A stretch of DNA of 64,000 bases from Mayfieldus sp038040285 (GTDB taxonomy: Bacteria; Actinomycetota; Thermoleophilia; Solirubrobacterales; 70-9): NCBI GenBank assembly GCA_038040285.1, contig JBBPIN010000006.1, positions 1-64,000 on the forward strand, written 5' to 3'. Position numbers and translations under genes: made by a program. This document shows positions 30,793 to 40,033 of this stretch, one piece after another. The notes beneath the pieces are model-generated. The model saw nothing but the letters and a program-made list of their open reading frames with translations. It was not told the origin of the DNA and did not search any database. Every line of letters starts with the position of its first letter. The stretch's first letter is position 1.

Positions 30793-32559
30793 CTAGCTCC
30801 CCACCTGCTCCGGTCGCATGATTCGCTCACCCAGCGCCGCCCGCTCACGGTGAAGCTCAGCGCTGCGCTGATGGTCGCCCTTCTCCTCCGCGTCGGCGAT
30901 CAGGTCGTCGAGCCGCCGATGCTCGAGCTGCATGAAGATCATCTCCATCGCCTCCCCCGACGCCGGCTCGCGCTCCGCCGTCATCACCAGCTGCGTGATC
31001 AGCGAGACCAGCTCCTCATCCTCGCGCGGCAACCCGGCGAGCGGCTCATCCAGATGACCGCGCAGCCACTCCAGCGCCCGCCCAGCCAAGGGCGACGACA
31101 GATGCTCTGGCGTCAGCCGATCGAGCACTTCGCGCCCCGCCTTTGGATCGGCGATGCACATCGCCAGCAGCGCTCGCTCGCGCCGCTCGCGCGGGGTAAG
31201 CGCCGAGTCACCGGCCGCATCGCCACCGGCATCCGATTCCGAACCGGAATCTCGCCGAGTCCGCGCCGAAGCCATCCTGCCGATCACCATCGCCGGGTCC
31301 ATGTCGAGCTGCTCGGCCACCAAGCGCACCAGCTCGTCGCGGCTCGCGCTCTCCCCCATCTCGGCCAGCACCGGCGCCACCTCTGCCAGCGCCCGATCGC
31401 GTTCGGCGGGCGAAGAGAGGTCGGCTCCATCCAGCACCAACCCAACCTGAAACTCGGCCAGCTCCAATGCCGCATCGACCAGCTCCTGGAAGCGGTCCGC
31501 TCCCCCCTCCTCGGCGATCATCTGCGCCGGGTCCTCGCCCTCCGGCATCGCCGCGACCCGGATCCGCATCTGCCGTCCGGCCGCCTTGCGCTGCGCCCGC
31601 AGCATCGCGTCCTGGCCAGCGCGGTCGGCGTCGAGCGCCAGCACGACCTCCTTGACCAGCTGCGACAGCATGCTCACCTGCTGATCGGTGATCGCCGTAC
31701 CCATCACCCCGACCGCCTCCCCGATCCCCGCCTGGTGCAGCGCCAGGACGTCGGTGTAGCCCTCGACCACCACCGCCCTTCCGGCCTTCGCGATCGGACC
31801 GCGAGCCCGATCGATCCCGTACAAGGTCTCGCTCTTTCGGTACAGCTCGCCCTCCGCCGAGTTGACGTACTTGGCGCCCTGCTCGGAGCGCATCGCCCGC
31901 GCCCCGAAGCCCAGCACCCGGCCGCGCGCGTCGAGCACGGGAAAGGTGATCCGCTCACGAAAGCGGTCATAGACCCCGCCGCCACGCCCTCGCTGCGCCA
32001 GTCCGGCCGCCCGCAGCTCGTCGACGCTGAAGCCGGCCCGCTGGCCACGCGTCAACACCTGGTCCCAGGCGCTCGGCGCGTAACCGATCCCGAAGCCGCG
32101 CAGCACCTCCTCGCCGAGTCCGCGCCCCTGAAGGTAGTCCCGCGCCTTCCCCGCCTCCTTGGACTCCCACAGGTAGCTGGCGTAGAAGGCGGCAGTTCGC
32201 TCCAACAGCTCGCGCAGCCGCTCGGTGCGTTTCCGCTTCGCCTCCGCCCGCGGATCCTCCTGCTCGCGCTCCAGCTCCACCCCGTAGCGCTCGGCCAGCA
32301 GCTCGACCGCCTCGGGGAAATCGACCCCGTCCTTCTCCTGCACGAACCCGAACACGTCGCCGCCCGCCTCGCAGCCGAAGCAGTAGTACAGCTTCTCCGC
32401 GGGGTTGACCGAGAACGATGGCGTGCGCTCCTCGTGGAACGGACACAGCCCAACCCAGCGGCCGCCCTGCTGGCGCAGGTCGGTATGGGCGCTGACGATC
32501 TCGACGATGTCAGCCGCCTGACGGACCCGGTCGACGCTCTGCGGCGAGAAGCGGCTCAT
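30793..32559 (-). CDS. dnaG: DNA primase
   Basis: 588 residues from MSRFSPQSVDRVRQAADIVE. Zinc-binding domain CPFHEERTPSFSV ... YYCFGCEAGGD near residue 40-65, the catalytic core, then the Toprim domain with Glu in VVVEGYTDVLAL and DxD in LALDADRAGQDA. The C-terminal helicase-binding region (TPRERRERALLAM) is present. Makes RNA primers for chromosome replication. The start is 2 bp from the dgt stop, so both are in one operon. Confidence 0.97.
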   Translation of the reverse strand: MSRFSPQSVDRVRQAADIVEIVSAHTDLRQQGGRWVGLCPFHEERTPSFSVNPAEKLYYCFGCEAGGDVFGFVQEKDGVDFPEAVELLAERYGVELEREQEDPRAEAKRKRTERLRELLERTAAFYASYLWESKEAGKARDYLQGRGLGEEVLRGFGIGYAPSAWDQVLTRGQRAGFSVDELRAAGLAQRGRGGGVYDRFRERITFPVLDARGRVLGFGARAMRSEQGAKYVNSAEGELYRKSETLYGIDRARGPIAKAGRAVVVEGYTDVLALHQAGIGEAVGVMGTAITDQQVSMLSQLVKEVVLALDADRAGQDAMLRAQRKAAGRQMRIRVAAMPEGEDPAQMIAEEGGADRFQELVDAALELAEFQVGLVLDGADLSSPAERDRALAEVAPVLAEMGESASRDELVRLVAEQLDMDPAMVIGRMASARTRRDSGSESDAGGDAAGDSALTPRERRERALLAMCIADPKAGREVLDRLTPEHLSSPLAGRALEWLRGHLDEPLAGLPREDEELVSLITQLVMTAEREPASGEAMEMIFMQLEHRRLDDLIADAEEKGDHQRSAELHRERAALGERIMRPEQVGS

Positions 32560-32561
32560 GC

Positions 32562-33575
32562 TCAGAAGTGTGACTCTTCGGGGATCGCGAGCTCGCGGAA
32601 CTGCGAGATGCAGAAGCGGTCGGTCATCCCAGCGACATAGTCGGTCACCCGCTGGCATAGGTCCGCGTTGGGGTCCAGCGCCGGCACCTCCTCGGGGTCG
32701 TCCATGTAGTGATCGAACAGCCCCCGCAACGTCCGCTGGACCCGCTCGACCTCGCGCCGCGCCTCGGGCCCCAGATAGACGCGGTCGAACATGAACTTGC
32801 GAAGCCGCAGCATCGCCCCACCGACCTCCTCGCTCTGCGCGATGTCGCCGGAAGCCTCCGAGCACTCGACGATGTCCCCGACCAAAGTGTCGATCCGCTT
32901 CGCCCCGGTCGGCCCCAGCAGCTCGATCTCGTCGTTCGGGAGATCGGACGGGTCCAGGATCCCCGCCCGCAGCGCGTCATCGATGTCGTGGTTTATGTAC
33001 GCGACGCGATCGACCAGGCGCACGATCCGCCCCTCCAGCGTTGCCGGCTTCTCGGGTCCGGTGTGGTTGAGGATGCCGTCGCGAACCTGCTCGGTCAGGT
33101 TCAGCCCCTCCCCGTCGCGCTCCAGCACGTCCACCACCCGCAGGGAGTGAAAGTTGTGCTTGAAGCCGGAGCCGCAACGCTCGCGCAGCGCCTCGTCCAA
33201 CGCCTCTTCGCCGATGTGCCCGAAGGGCGGATGCCCGAGGTCATGTCCGAGGCCGATCGCCTCGGTGACGTCCTCGTTGAGGCCCAATGCCCTGGCCACC
33301 GTGCGCGAGATTCCCGAGGCCTCCAGCGTGTGGGTGAGCCGGGTCCGGTAGTGGTCGCCTTCCGGGGCGATGAACACCTGGGTCTTGTGCTTGAGGCGGC
33401 GAAACGCCTTCGAGTGCACGATCCGGTCGCGGTCGCGCTGAAATGGCGTCCGCAGCGGACTGTCCGGTTCCTCGACGCCCCTGATCGCCGGATACGAACG
33501 CGTCGCCTCCTCGGCAAGGAACTCGGCCTCCCACGCTTCGACGCGCTCCTGCAACGATCTGGTGGTGGTCGGCAA
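32562..33575 (-). CDS. dgt: Deoxyguanosinetriphosphate triphosphohydrolase-like protein
   Basis: 337 residues with the HD domain of dGTPases: first His in RLTHTLEASG, HD pair in GLGHDLGHPPFGHIGEEAL, and last Asp in RVAYINHDIDDALR. The enzyme removes triphosphate from dNTPs. The start is TTG 33575, with AGGGAG 9-10 nt upstream; the frame opens into the assembly gap, but the sequence before TTG is duplicated across it, so the true upstream is probably that at 33709 onwards. The dgt-dnaG pairing is common in actinobacteria. Confidence 0.95.
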   Translation of the reverse strand: MPTTTRSLQERVEAWEAEFLAEEATRSYPAIRGVEEPDSPLRTPFQRDRDRIVHSKAFRRLKHKTQVFIAPEGDHYRTRLTHTLEASGISRTVARALGLNEDVTEAIGLGHDLGHPPFGHIGEEALDEALRERCGSGFKHNFHSLRVVDVLERDGEGLNLTEQVRDGILNHTGPEKPATLEGRIVRLVDRVAYINHDIDDALRAGILDPSDLPNDEIELLGPTGAKRIDTLVGDIVECSEASGDIAQSEEVGGAMLRLRKFMFDRVYLGPEARREVERVQRTLRGLFDHYMDDPEEVPALDPNADLCQRVTDYVAGMTDRFCISQFRELAIPEESHF

Positions 33576-33763
33576 GTCGGTCCGGCTCCCTCTCGCGGCG
33601 ATTCTAGTNNNNNNNNNNNNNNNNNNNNNNNNNNNNNNNNNNNNNNNNNNNNNNNNNNNNNNNNNNNNNNNNNNNNNNNNNNNNNNNNNNNNNNNNNNNN
33701 NNNNNNNNACGATCTGGTGGTGGTCGGCAAGTCGGTCCGGCTCCCTCTCGCGGCGATTCTAGT
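33554..33763. other. Assembly gap of 100 N with a duplicated 55-bp flank
   Basis: 33609-33708 is N. The 55 bp just before it (33554-33608) are repeated exactly just after it (33709-33763), beginning ACGATCTGGTGG and ending GCGATTCTAGT. Two contigs were joined without merging their overlap; the true gap is probably absent. Confidence 0.9.
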
Positions 33764-33860
33764 GTCGCGTCCACCAATGGCGGCCCGTTACTGGCGAGCG
33801 AAAGCCGAGCATGGTTAGGATCTCGCGCTTCGCGCTCGCACCGCGCCTGCGGCGCTCGAG

Positions 33861-33883
33861 CCGGAGTAGCAGCGCTACTCCGG
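33861..33883. terminator. Hairpin downstream of recO
   Basis: CCGGAGTAG/CTACTCCGG with a 5-nt loop lies between recO (minus, stop at 34008) and dgt. No U tract. The rest of 33764-34007 shows no gene. Confidence 0.45.
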
Positions 33884-34007
33884 CGACCGAGGACGACACC
33901 AGGCGAACGCTTGCAGCCGCCAGAACGGGACGTTCATTGGTTGACGGGGCACCAGTTGGGCCCGGCACCTGGTCAGCGGCGGTCCCGGCGGCGCTCACTC
34001 GCAGGGC

Positions 34008-34727
34008 CTAGGCAGCGGCGCGCAGCCGCACGTGCGCGTGATGCTCAAGGGTCTCGGAGACCGCTCGCTCCGCCTGGCGCAGCGCCGCCGCGCCGGCCGG
34101 CGGTGCCTCGGCAAGGGGGCGGGCCAGGCCCTCGACCATGAACGAGTGCGCCTCGGGCGAAAGCTCGAACCCGCCGCCCTCGCAACTCGCGCACACCACC
34201 CCACCGGCGGCGCCCGAGAAGCCGGTCAGGTGCTCCGCCTCGCCGCAGCGCGCGCAGGAGCCGAGCTCGGGGGCGAAGCCGGCGGCCAACGCCAGCTTCA
34301 GCCGGAAGGCGAGCGCCTCCGCGAGGCCGGCCCGATCCCCGCCGCGCTCGTCGAGCATCGCCAGGTATCGGCAGAGCAGGTTGTAGGCGGCCGAGTTGGG
34401 CTCTGCCGCATCGAGCAACCGCAGCACCGCGTCGCAAGCCCGCGCCGCGGCGCCCAGCGTCGCCGAGCTCTCACGCAGGCGCGGATAGCCATTTACGGTG
34501 GCCGCGCCGGTGACCGTCGCCAGCTCGCCCCGACCCTCGTGCAGCACCAGGTCGAGGCGGAAGAACGGCTCCAGCCGCCCCCCAAACCGCGAGCGCGGTC
34601 GGCGCGAGCCCTTGGCGATCGCTCCGATTCGCCCTCGCTGGGCGCTGTAGAGATGGAGGATCCTGTCCGCCTCGCCGAAGCGGATGCTTCGCAGGACCAC
34701 GGCCTCGGTCTTGAAGTTGCCAGGCAT
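34008..34727 (-). CDS. recO: DNA repair protein RecO
   Basis: 239 residues from ATG 34727 (MPGNFKTEAVVLRSIRFGEA). An N-terminal OB fold (to about 80) precedes a helical domain with a Cys4 zinc finger (SCARCGEAEHL and VCASCEGGGF). RecO loads RecA onto SSB-coated DNA with RecR. No strong ribosome-binding site; a slightly longer frame is possible. It is followed by dgt-dnaG on the same strand. Confidence 0.92.
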   Translation of the reverse strand: MPGNFKTEAVVLRSIRFGEADRILHLYSAQRGRIGAIAKGSRRPRSRFGGRLEPFFRLDLVLHEGRGELATVTGAATVNGYPRLRESSATLGAAARACDAVLRLLDAAEPNSAAYNLLCRYLAMLDERGGDRAGLAEALAFRLKLALAAGFAPELGSCARCGEAEHLTGFSGAAGGVVCASCEGGGFELSPEAHSFMVEGLARPLAEAPPAGAAALRQAERAVSETLEHHAHVRLRAAA

Positions 34728-34811
34728 GAACCCATCTACGATCTCGCCGCCGCCGGACGGCAATGCGCGACCACCGGCCGCGCTGACCCGTCTGAGGGCT
34801 CGGAAAACGAG

Positions 34812-35747
34812 CTAGGCGGCCGAGCGCACGGCATCGCGGATCGCCGCCGCCGTAACCGTCGCGGCGATCGTTCCCACCGAAATGGCCGTGAATCGATCCG
34901 GCTCGCCCCGTCCCGAAGCGAGGCAGAAGACGACGTCGCCGTCGACGTCGGAGAAGGTCGGATTTACCGCCCGGGCGACCCCGCCGCTCGCCATCCGGGC
35001 GACGCGGGTGCAGCCCGGCGTGCTCAGCGGCGCGTCGGTCATCAGACACACGAGGGTGGTGTTGCGCTCCTCCAACCGCGTCCAGTCGGGCGCGCCCTTC
35101 ATGCGGGCGATCTCCTCCGCGGTCGAGCGCATCGTCCCATCGTCGCCGAGCGGACCGGCGAGCACCGAGCCGTCCTCGGCGATCACGTCGCCGAAGGCGT
35201 TGCCTACGGCCAGCGCGGCGACCACATCCCCGCGTCCGCCGCGGGCGGCCGCGTAGCCGACCCCGGCCGCGGTGGCGCGCTCGCGCCCGAACAGCTTGGC
35301 AACCGCGGTGCCGCAGCCCGCGCCAACCGCACCCCGCTGCGGAACGCCCGGAGTCGCCGCCTCGCAGGCCGCGTATCCCTGGTCCGGACCGGGTCGCACC
35401 GACGGATCGCCCTCGATCAGGTCATAGACGACCGCGGCGGGCACGATCGGGACCAATCCCCCCGGCGTCAGGTATCCCCGCCCGTGCTCCTCCAGCCAGC
35501 GAGCTGCCCCGTCGGCGGCGGCGAGGCCGAAGGCACTTCCGCCGGCCAACACAACCCCGGTCACCTGATGGCTGCCCGCCATCGCGTCGATCACGTCGGT
35601 CTCGCGGGTACCCGGACCCCCACCGCGTACGTCGACTCCGCCGCGAGTCTCAGGCGGCGGAATCACGACCGTGCATCCGGTGCGAGCCTCGGCGTCGCTC
35701 CAGTGGCCGACCGAGAAGCCCTCCGGCATCGGGGGCGGCCCGTTCAC
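34812..35747 (-). CDS. P1-family (DmpA-type) peptidase
   Basis: 311 residues from GTG 35747, which overlaps the mutM stop as GTGA. The family self-cleaves to expose an N-terminal nucleophile; here the cleavage site is ERNTTLVCLMTDAPLS with Thr as the likely nucleophile. Other landmarks are FSVGHWSDAEARTGCTVVIP, GGSAFGLAAADG and GVPQRGAVGAG. DmpA relatives act as L-aminopeptidases/D-esterases or beta-aminopeptidases. The long frame upstream is mutM on another phase. Confidence 0.9.
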   Translation of the reverse strand: MNGPPPMPEGFSVGHWSDAEARTGCTVVIPPPETRGGVDVRGGGPGTRETDVIDAMAGSHQVTGVVLAGGSAFGLAAADGAARWLEEHGRGYLTPGGLVPIVPAAVVYDLIEGDPSVRPGPDQGYAACEAATPGVPQRGAVGAGCGTAVAKLFGRERATAAGVGYAAARGGRGDVVAALAVGNAFGDVIAEDGSVLAGPLGDDGTMRSTAEEIARMKGAPDWTRLEERNTTLVCLMTDAPLSTPGCTRVARMASGGVARAVNPTFSDVDGDVVFCLASGRGEPDRFTAISVGTIAATVTAAAIRDAVRSAA

Positions 35748-36661
35748 CGTCGCACCCTCTGCGCCGGCGTGCCGGAGCGCCGGCGGCGGGGCCGGCGGCG
35801 CAATCGCAGCTGGCAGTCGGGACAGAAATAGGTCGAGCGCCCGGAGACGACGATGCGCCGGATCGGCGTTTCGCAGCGCGGGCACGGCTCGCCCTCGCGC
35901 CTGTGGACGAGGAACTCGTCCTGCATCGATCCCCGCTCCCCGCGCGAGTCGAGGTAGTCGTCGATCGAGGCCCCGCCGCTGTCGAGTCCGGCCGACAGCG
36001 CCTCGAGGACACCGGCGCGAAGCGCCTCGGCGTGCTCGCGCCGCATCGAGCCGGCCGGGGAGAGCGGATGCAGCTCGGCCCTCCACAGCGCCTCGTCGGC
36101 GTAGATGTTCCCGACCCCCGCGATGCCGGCTTGGTCGAGCAGGAACGACTTCAAAGGCGCCCTGCGCCCAGCCGCGATCCGCTCGATCGCCTCCGCGGTG
36201 AACTCCTCCGACAGGGGCTCCATCCCGACCCGCCCCGAGAAGCGCTCCTCGACCCCACCGGTGGGCAGCAAGAACGCCTCGCCGAAGCGACGCGCATCGC
36301 TGAACCGCAGCTCGCGGCCGTCGTCGAGCAAAAAGCGAGCCCGCAGATAGGGGTCGTCGGCCGGCGTGAAATCGCTGCCCCCGACGGCGACCACCAGGTC
36401 GCCCTCATCGACCAGGAACAGGTTCCCCGTCATCCGCAGGTGCATCACCAGGGTCAGTTCGCCCTCCAGGTCGAGCAGCAGATACTTGCCGCGGCGGCGT
36501 AGTGAGGCGATCGTTCGCCCACCTACCTGCCGCTCCAGCGGCCGCGGATCAACCGGGCGTGTCCAGCGGGCATCGAGCACCTCGAGCCGCTCGATCTGCC
36601 GATTGCGCAGCTCCGGCTCCAGCTGGCCGCGAATCGTTTCGACCTCCGGCAGCTCGGGCAT
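35744..36661 (-). CDS. mutM: Formamidopyrimidine-DNA glycosylase
   Basis: 305 residues. Begins MPELPEVETIRGQLEPEL, with the catalytic Pro exposed after Met removal and Glu next to it. The H2TH region contains QAGIAGVGNIYADEALW and the C-terminal zinc finger is PCPRCETPIRR ... YFCPDCQ. Removes 8-oxoguanine and cuts the abasic site. The very C-terminus is Arg-rich (RRRPRRRRSG), longer than usual. Co-translated with the P1 peptidase. Confidence 0.97.
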   Translation of the reverse strand: MPELPEVETIRGQLEPELRNRQIERLEVLDARWTRPVDPRPLERQVGGRTIASLRRRGKYLLLDLEGELTLVMHLRMTGNLFLVDEGDLVVAVGGSDFTPADDPYLRARFLLDDGRELRFSDARRFGEAFLLPTGGVEERFSGRVGMEPLSEEFTAEAIERIAAGRRAPLKSFLLDQAGIAGVGNIYADEALWRAELHPLSPAGSMRREHAEALRAGVLEALSAGLDSGGASIDDYLDSRGERGSMQDEFLVHRREGEPCPRCETPIRRIVVSGRSTYFCPDCQLRLRRRPRRRRSGTPAQRVRR

Positions 36662-36671
36662 CAGCGGCCCA

Positions 36672-37274
36672 CTAGCCCGGCGCCTTCACACCGCCCGAGA
36701 CCGGTCCCTCCGGGAACCCGCCGAGGCGGATCGTGGCGAGCAGCGGATTGAAGGCCTCGGTCTCGGCCTGACCGAAGATCTTCGGGCGGGAGTAGGCGTC
36801 GATCACGTACTCGGCGGCGCCCTTGTAGACATGGACGCTCTTGGTCATCACCGGGTGCCCAGCGATCGTGCCGCGGCCGATGATTTCCACAGCCTGCGCC
36901 CCGTCGACTTCGCGCACCCGGCTGCTCAGGACCTCGAACGACGGCGCTCGCTCCCGCAGCGACGCAAGCAGCCGCTGGCGCGAGGCCTCGGCCCCGGCTT
37001 GGCTCAGCGTGAGGTCGGTGCGGGGATAGGCATAGACGGTGGCGACAGCGCTGCCCGATGACATCTGCGCGATCTCGGGCAGATTGCCGCCGCCAACGCT
37101 CCATGTCGACGGACGCCCGAAGCTGACGTCGCCCGAGGGGGCAGTGAAATTGACCAGTGACACCGGCGCCCCGAGCTGCGCGAGCCCGGTCGGCTGGTTG
37201 CGCTCGTTGCCGCACCCCGCAATGGCAACGGCCAGCGCGGGGATCGCGAGCAAGGCGAGCCAGTGTCGTCCCAC
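36672..37274 (-). CDS. Putative lipoprotein
   Basis: 200 residues. Signal peptide and lipobox AIAGC (Cys about 21), then NERNQPTGLAQLG. The mature part alternates strands and helices: VSFGRPSTWSVGGG, AQAVEIIGRGTIAGHPVMT and AAEYVIDAYSRPK. This fits a PsbP/MOG1-like or DUF1795-like fold, but I am not sure. Lies 10 bp upstream of mutM. Confidence 0.65.
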   Translation of the reverse strand: MGRHWLALLAIPALAVAIAGCGNERNQPTGLAQLGAPVSLVNFTAPSGDVSFGRPSTWSVGGGNLPEIAQMSSGSAVATVYAYPRTDLTLSQAGAEASRQRLLASLRERAPSFEVLSSRVREVDGAQAVEIIGRGTIAGHPVMTKSVHVYKGAAEYVIDAYSRPKIFGQAETEAFNPLLATIRLGGFPEGPVSGGVKAPG

Positions 37275-37318
37275 CGGACCCGTTCTATCAGGGCGGAAGC
37301 GCGATCAGACGGCGGCGT

Positions 37319-38281
37319 TCAGCGAACGACAGCGCGCGGGTGGGCCCGGAAGTAAGCGTCTTTGAGCTGCTCGCCGGACAGATGCGTGTACATCTGGGTG
37401 GTCGAGACGTCGGCGTGTCCGAGCATCTCCTGTACCGCCCGCAGGTCGCAGCCACCGGCGAGCAGGTGAGTGGCGAAGCTGTGGCGCAGGGTGTGGGGGC
37501 TCATCTTTCCGTCCAGTCCTGCCGCGCGCGCATGCTTCTGGACGATCTTGTAGAGGCCCTGCCGGGTCAGCGGCCCACCGCGGAAATTGAGGAACAGCTT
37601 CGGCTCCTGTCGCTCGCCGACGAGCTTCGGCCGCCCGCCGCGCAGGTACGCGTTGATGGCCGCCACCGCCTTGGTGCCCAGCGGAACCAGCCGCTCCTTC
37701 GATCCCTTCCCATGCGCGCGTAGAAAGCCACGGCGCAGATCAACCTCCGACAGTTCCAATCCGATCGTCTCCGACGCCCGCAGCCCGCACGCGTACATCA
37801 CCTCGAGCAGTGCGCGATCGCGCAGCGCGGTTGGCTCGCTGCCGCGCGGCATGGCCAGCAGGTGCTGGACCTCGGAGTAGTTGAGGACGTGGGGCAGCTT
37901 GCGCGAGCGGCGCGGCGCGGCCAGCGCCGCGGTTGGGTCCTCGGTGACCAACTCCTCCCGCCGCAGGTGCTTGTAGAAGGAACGCAGGCAGGCTGCCTTG
38001 CGGTGGATGGTCGCAGCCGAACAGGGGGGCCTGCCGTTTCCAGTCGCAAGCTCGGCCAGGAACTCAGACACGTCAGTGGGCCCGACGGCGAGCGCATCGG
38101 CGCCCCTCTTGGCGAGAAAGGTGCCGTACTGAAGTAGGTCGGTGCGGTAGGCGTTGAGGGTGTTGCGCGACAGCCCCCGCTCGAGTTCGAGGTAGGCGAG
38201 GAAATCGAGCACCAGGCCCTCGAAACGATCGCCCGCCTTGGCCGGCGCGTCGGCTCTCTCCTCCACGGCGATTGGGTGCAT
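37319..38281 (-). CDS. xerD: Tyrosine recombinase XerD
   Basis: 320 residues. N-terminal SAM-like domain (FLAYLELERGLSRNTLNAYR) and catalytic domain with Arg (YACGLRASETIGLEL), Lys (GKGSKERLVPLG), HxxR (MSPHTLRHSFATHLL), His (LGHADVSTTQ) and the nucleophile Tyr in QMYTHLS. Resolves chromosome dimers at dif with XerC. The context next to the NUDIX gene matches the conserved actinobacterial order, so it is the housekeeping enzyme and not the integrase of the array at 13-26 kb. Confidence 0.95.
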   Translation of the reverse strand: MHPIAVEERADAPAKAGDRFEGLVLDFLAYLELERGLSRNTLNAYRTDLLQYGTFLAKRGADALAVGPTDVSEFLAELATGNGRPPCSAATIHRKAACLRSFYKHLRREELVTEDPTAALAAPRRSRKLPHVLNYSEVQHLLAMPRGSEPTALRDRALLEVMYACGLRASETIGLELSEVDLRRGFLRAHGKGSKERLVPLGTKAVAAINAYLRGGRPKLVGERQEPKLFLNFRGGPLTRQGLYKIVQKHARAAGLDGKMSPHTLRHSFATHLLAGGCDLRAVQEMLGHADVSTTQMYTHLSGEQLKDAYFRAHPRAVVR

Positions 38282-38373
38282 GCGGCCCCCTTTCTGCGAA
38301 CCGTCGCGTTCCCCTTGGCGCGCAAGCGCCGGACCAGCCCGGGTTCAGTCGGCGCAGCCGCCGCAGTTGGAGC

Positions 38374-39000
38374 TCAGCCTTGGCGCTGTTCACGAAACAG
38401 CAGCAACCCGACCAGCGACTTGGCGTCGACGCAGGCTTCGATCGCCTCGTCGAGCTCGTCCAGCGGCACCTCGACGACCTCGATCCGCTCGCCCTCGGAA
38501 GGATTCGCCCCGACCTCGGTGAGCCCGGTGGCGATCCAGGCAACCTCCATTTCGCAGCCGCATCGAGGGGTGGGGTTTAAGAGCATGAGCTCCCCCCACA
38601 CTGGGGCCACGAACCAGCCCTACNNNNNNNNNNTGGCGACGAACAGGTGCACCTGTTCGTCGCTGAAGCCGGGGCTGGTGTAGATGCGCTTCAGCTCCCG
38701 CCACTCGGCGGCCTCGATCCCGACCTCCTCGACCAGCTCGCGCTTCGCGCAGTCGATCGGCGACTCGCCGGGGACGTCGAGCTTCCCCGCCGGCAGCTCG
38801 AACAGCGAGTCCTCCCCAACCGCCTCCCGAGGCTGGCGGACCATGTAGAGGTGGCGGTCGTCATGGGCGACGATCGCGACCGCGCCGGGGTGCTCGACTA
38901 CCTCGCGCTCCGACCTCGACCCGTCCTCGTAGCGGATCTTGTCGACGCGGACCGAGATCGTCCGTCCCTCGTGGGTGGTGCGCGATTCGACTCGCTCCAT
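38374..39000 (-). CDS. NUDIX hydrolase (ADP-ribose pyrophosphatase type), interrupted by misassembly
   Basis: Two fragments of one gene. 38635-39000 encodes MERVESRTTHEGRTISVRVD to QVHLFVA and holds the Nudix box (GESPIDCAKRELVEEVGIEA). 38374-38535 encodes the C-terminus (TGLTEVGANPSEGERIEVVEV to LLFREQRQG). About 100 bp of unrelated sequence plus 11 N separate them; removing this restores a continuous frame at ...LFVA-TGLTEVG. Hydrolyses ADP-ribose and similar diphosphates. Normal neighbour of xerD and pyrG. Confidence 0.85.
38536..38634. other. Spurious insert and 11-N gap inside the NUDIX gene
   Basis: Both edges carry the same short sequence GGTGGCGA/TGGCGA. The insert has no coding sense in the NUDIX frame and ends in Ns at 38624-38634. 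Most likely a wrongly extended contig end. Confidence 0.75.
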
Positions 39001-39009
39001 CGGCCTCCC

Positions 39010-40029
39010 CTAGCCTCGCACGGCGGCGCCAAGCGCCGCGCCGGATGCGAGCGCGGCGGCGAAGAACAGAGGGTCGTCGTCAAGGCCCCGGCCCATTACC
39101 CGCGCCGGCAGGCCGCTCGCCGCGTAGCCGTCAAGGTCGGCCGGCTGAGCCGACGCGCTGTGCAGGCCGCCGAGGAACGGCTTCAGGGCGACGATCACCT
39201 CGTCGACCGTCGAAGGGACCGGCACCTCCACCCCGACGAGCAGAAGCTCCAGCACGGTCTGGGTGTGATGGCTGATTCCGCGGTGGCGTTTCCGCGGATC
39301 GGCGCTCGAGAAGCGCGGCGAGAGCAGGGTCGGCAAGCCCAGCGCCAGCGCCGCGTGAGCCGTGTCCAGCGCCGCCAAGCCGCCGTGGCCGTAGCGGGAT
39401 TCCGAGCCGACGATGCCCGGGCCCGGCCCCGCGATCACCGCGTCCCAGCCGAGCCCGGCCGCGGCGTCGAGCGCTCCGACGATGCTCAGTGCCTCCTGCT
39501 CGCCGCCGTATGTCGCGGCGGCGGTGATGTGGCCGCAGAGCAGCTCTCGCTCGCGCAGGGCCGCGACGTCGCGCGACATCGATCCCGGCAGCGCACCGCC
39601 GGGGGTCTGCACGTACCCGACCCGCAGCCCCTCTGCCGCCTGGGCCGCAGCCCAGGCAGCCGGCGCCAGATGGCCGTGCAGCGGGATCACGAGCACGGGC
39701 ATCTCGCTCGTCGCGCTGGATTCCAGGTCCTCGTCGGCACCCTCCACCGGCTCCACCGGGTGCTGAAGCGAGGTGTAGTTGAGTTTCATCACGTGGGCGC
39801 CGGCACCTCCGCCGCCCTCCAGCCCGCGGGTCAGGTTGACGTGAACGACGTCGAAGCCGCCCGAGCCGAGCCCGAGGTCGAGCGCCACGGTGTTGACCAC
39901 AACCTCGTCCCCTTCGCGGACCTCGCCGACCAATCCGTGGTCGGCCCAAGCCGGGCGCGCCTCGCCGCCGATCTCGACCGTCAGCGGGTCCTCGCCCACG
40001 ACGACGCCGCGGCGCAGCTTCAGCACCAC
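39010..40029 (-). CDS. DUF3866-family protein
   Basis: About 339 residues from GTG 40029, 4 nt after the M20 peptidase stop. Contains VVNTVALDLGLGSGGFDVVHVN, MPVLVIPLHGHLAPAAWAAA, GLGWDAVIAGPGPGIVGSES and SRYGHGGLAALDTAHAALAL. This matches the conserved protein of unknown function found in Gram-positives next to xerD/NUDIX genes. No signal peptide. Role unknown. Confidence 0.8.
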   Translation of the reverse strand: MVLKLRRGVVVGEDPLTVEIGGEARPAWADHGLVGEVREGDEVVVNTVALDLGLGSGGFDVVHVNLTRGLEGGGGAGAHVMKLNYTSLQHPVEPVEGADEDLESSATSEMPVLVIPLHGHLAPAAWAAAQAAEGLRVGYVQTPGGALPGSMSRDVAALRERELLCGHITAAATYGGEQEALSIVGALDAAAGLGWDAVIAGPGPGIVGSESRYGHGGLAALDTAHAALALGLPTLLSPRFSSADPRKRHRGISHHTQTVLELLLVGVEVPVPSTVDEVIVALKPFLGGLHSASAQPADLDGYAASGLPARVMGRGLDDDPLFFAAALASGAALGAAVRG

Positions 40030-40033
40030 GCGC

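Noticed and set aside
37319..38281. XerD as the integrase of the tRNA-CAT array
   Set aside because: Full housekeeping XerD features and conserved neighbours (NUDIX, pyrG region); 12 kb from the array and not flanked by arms.
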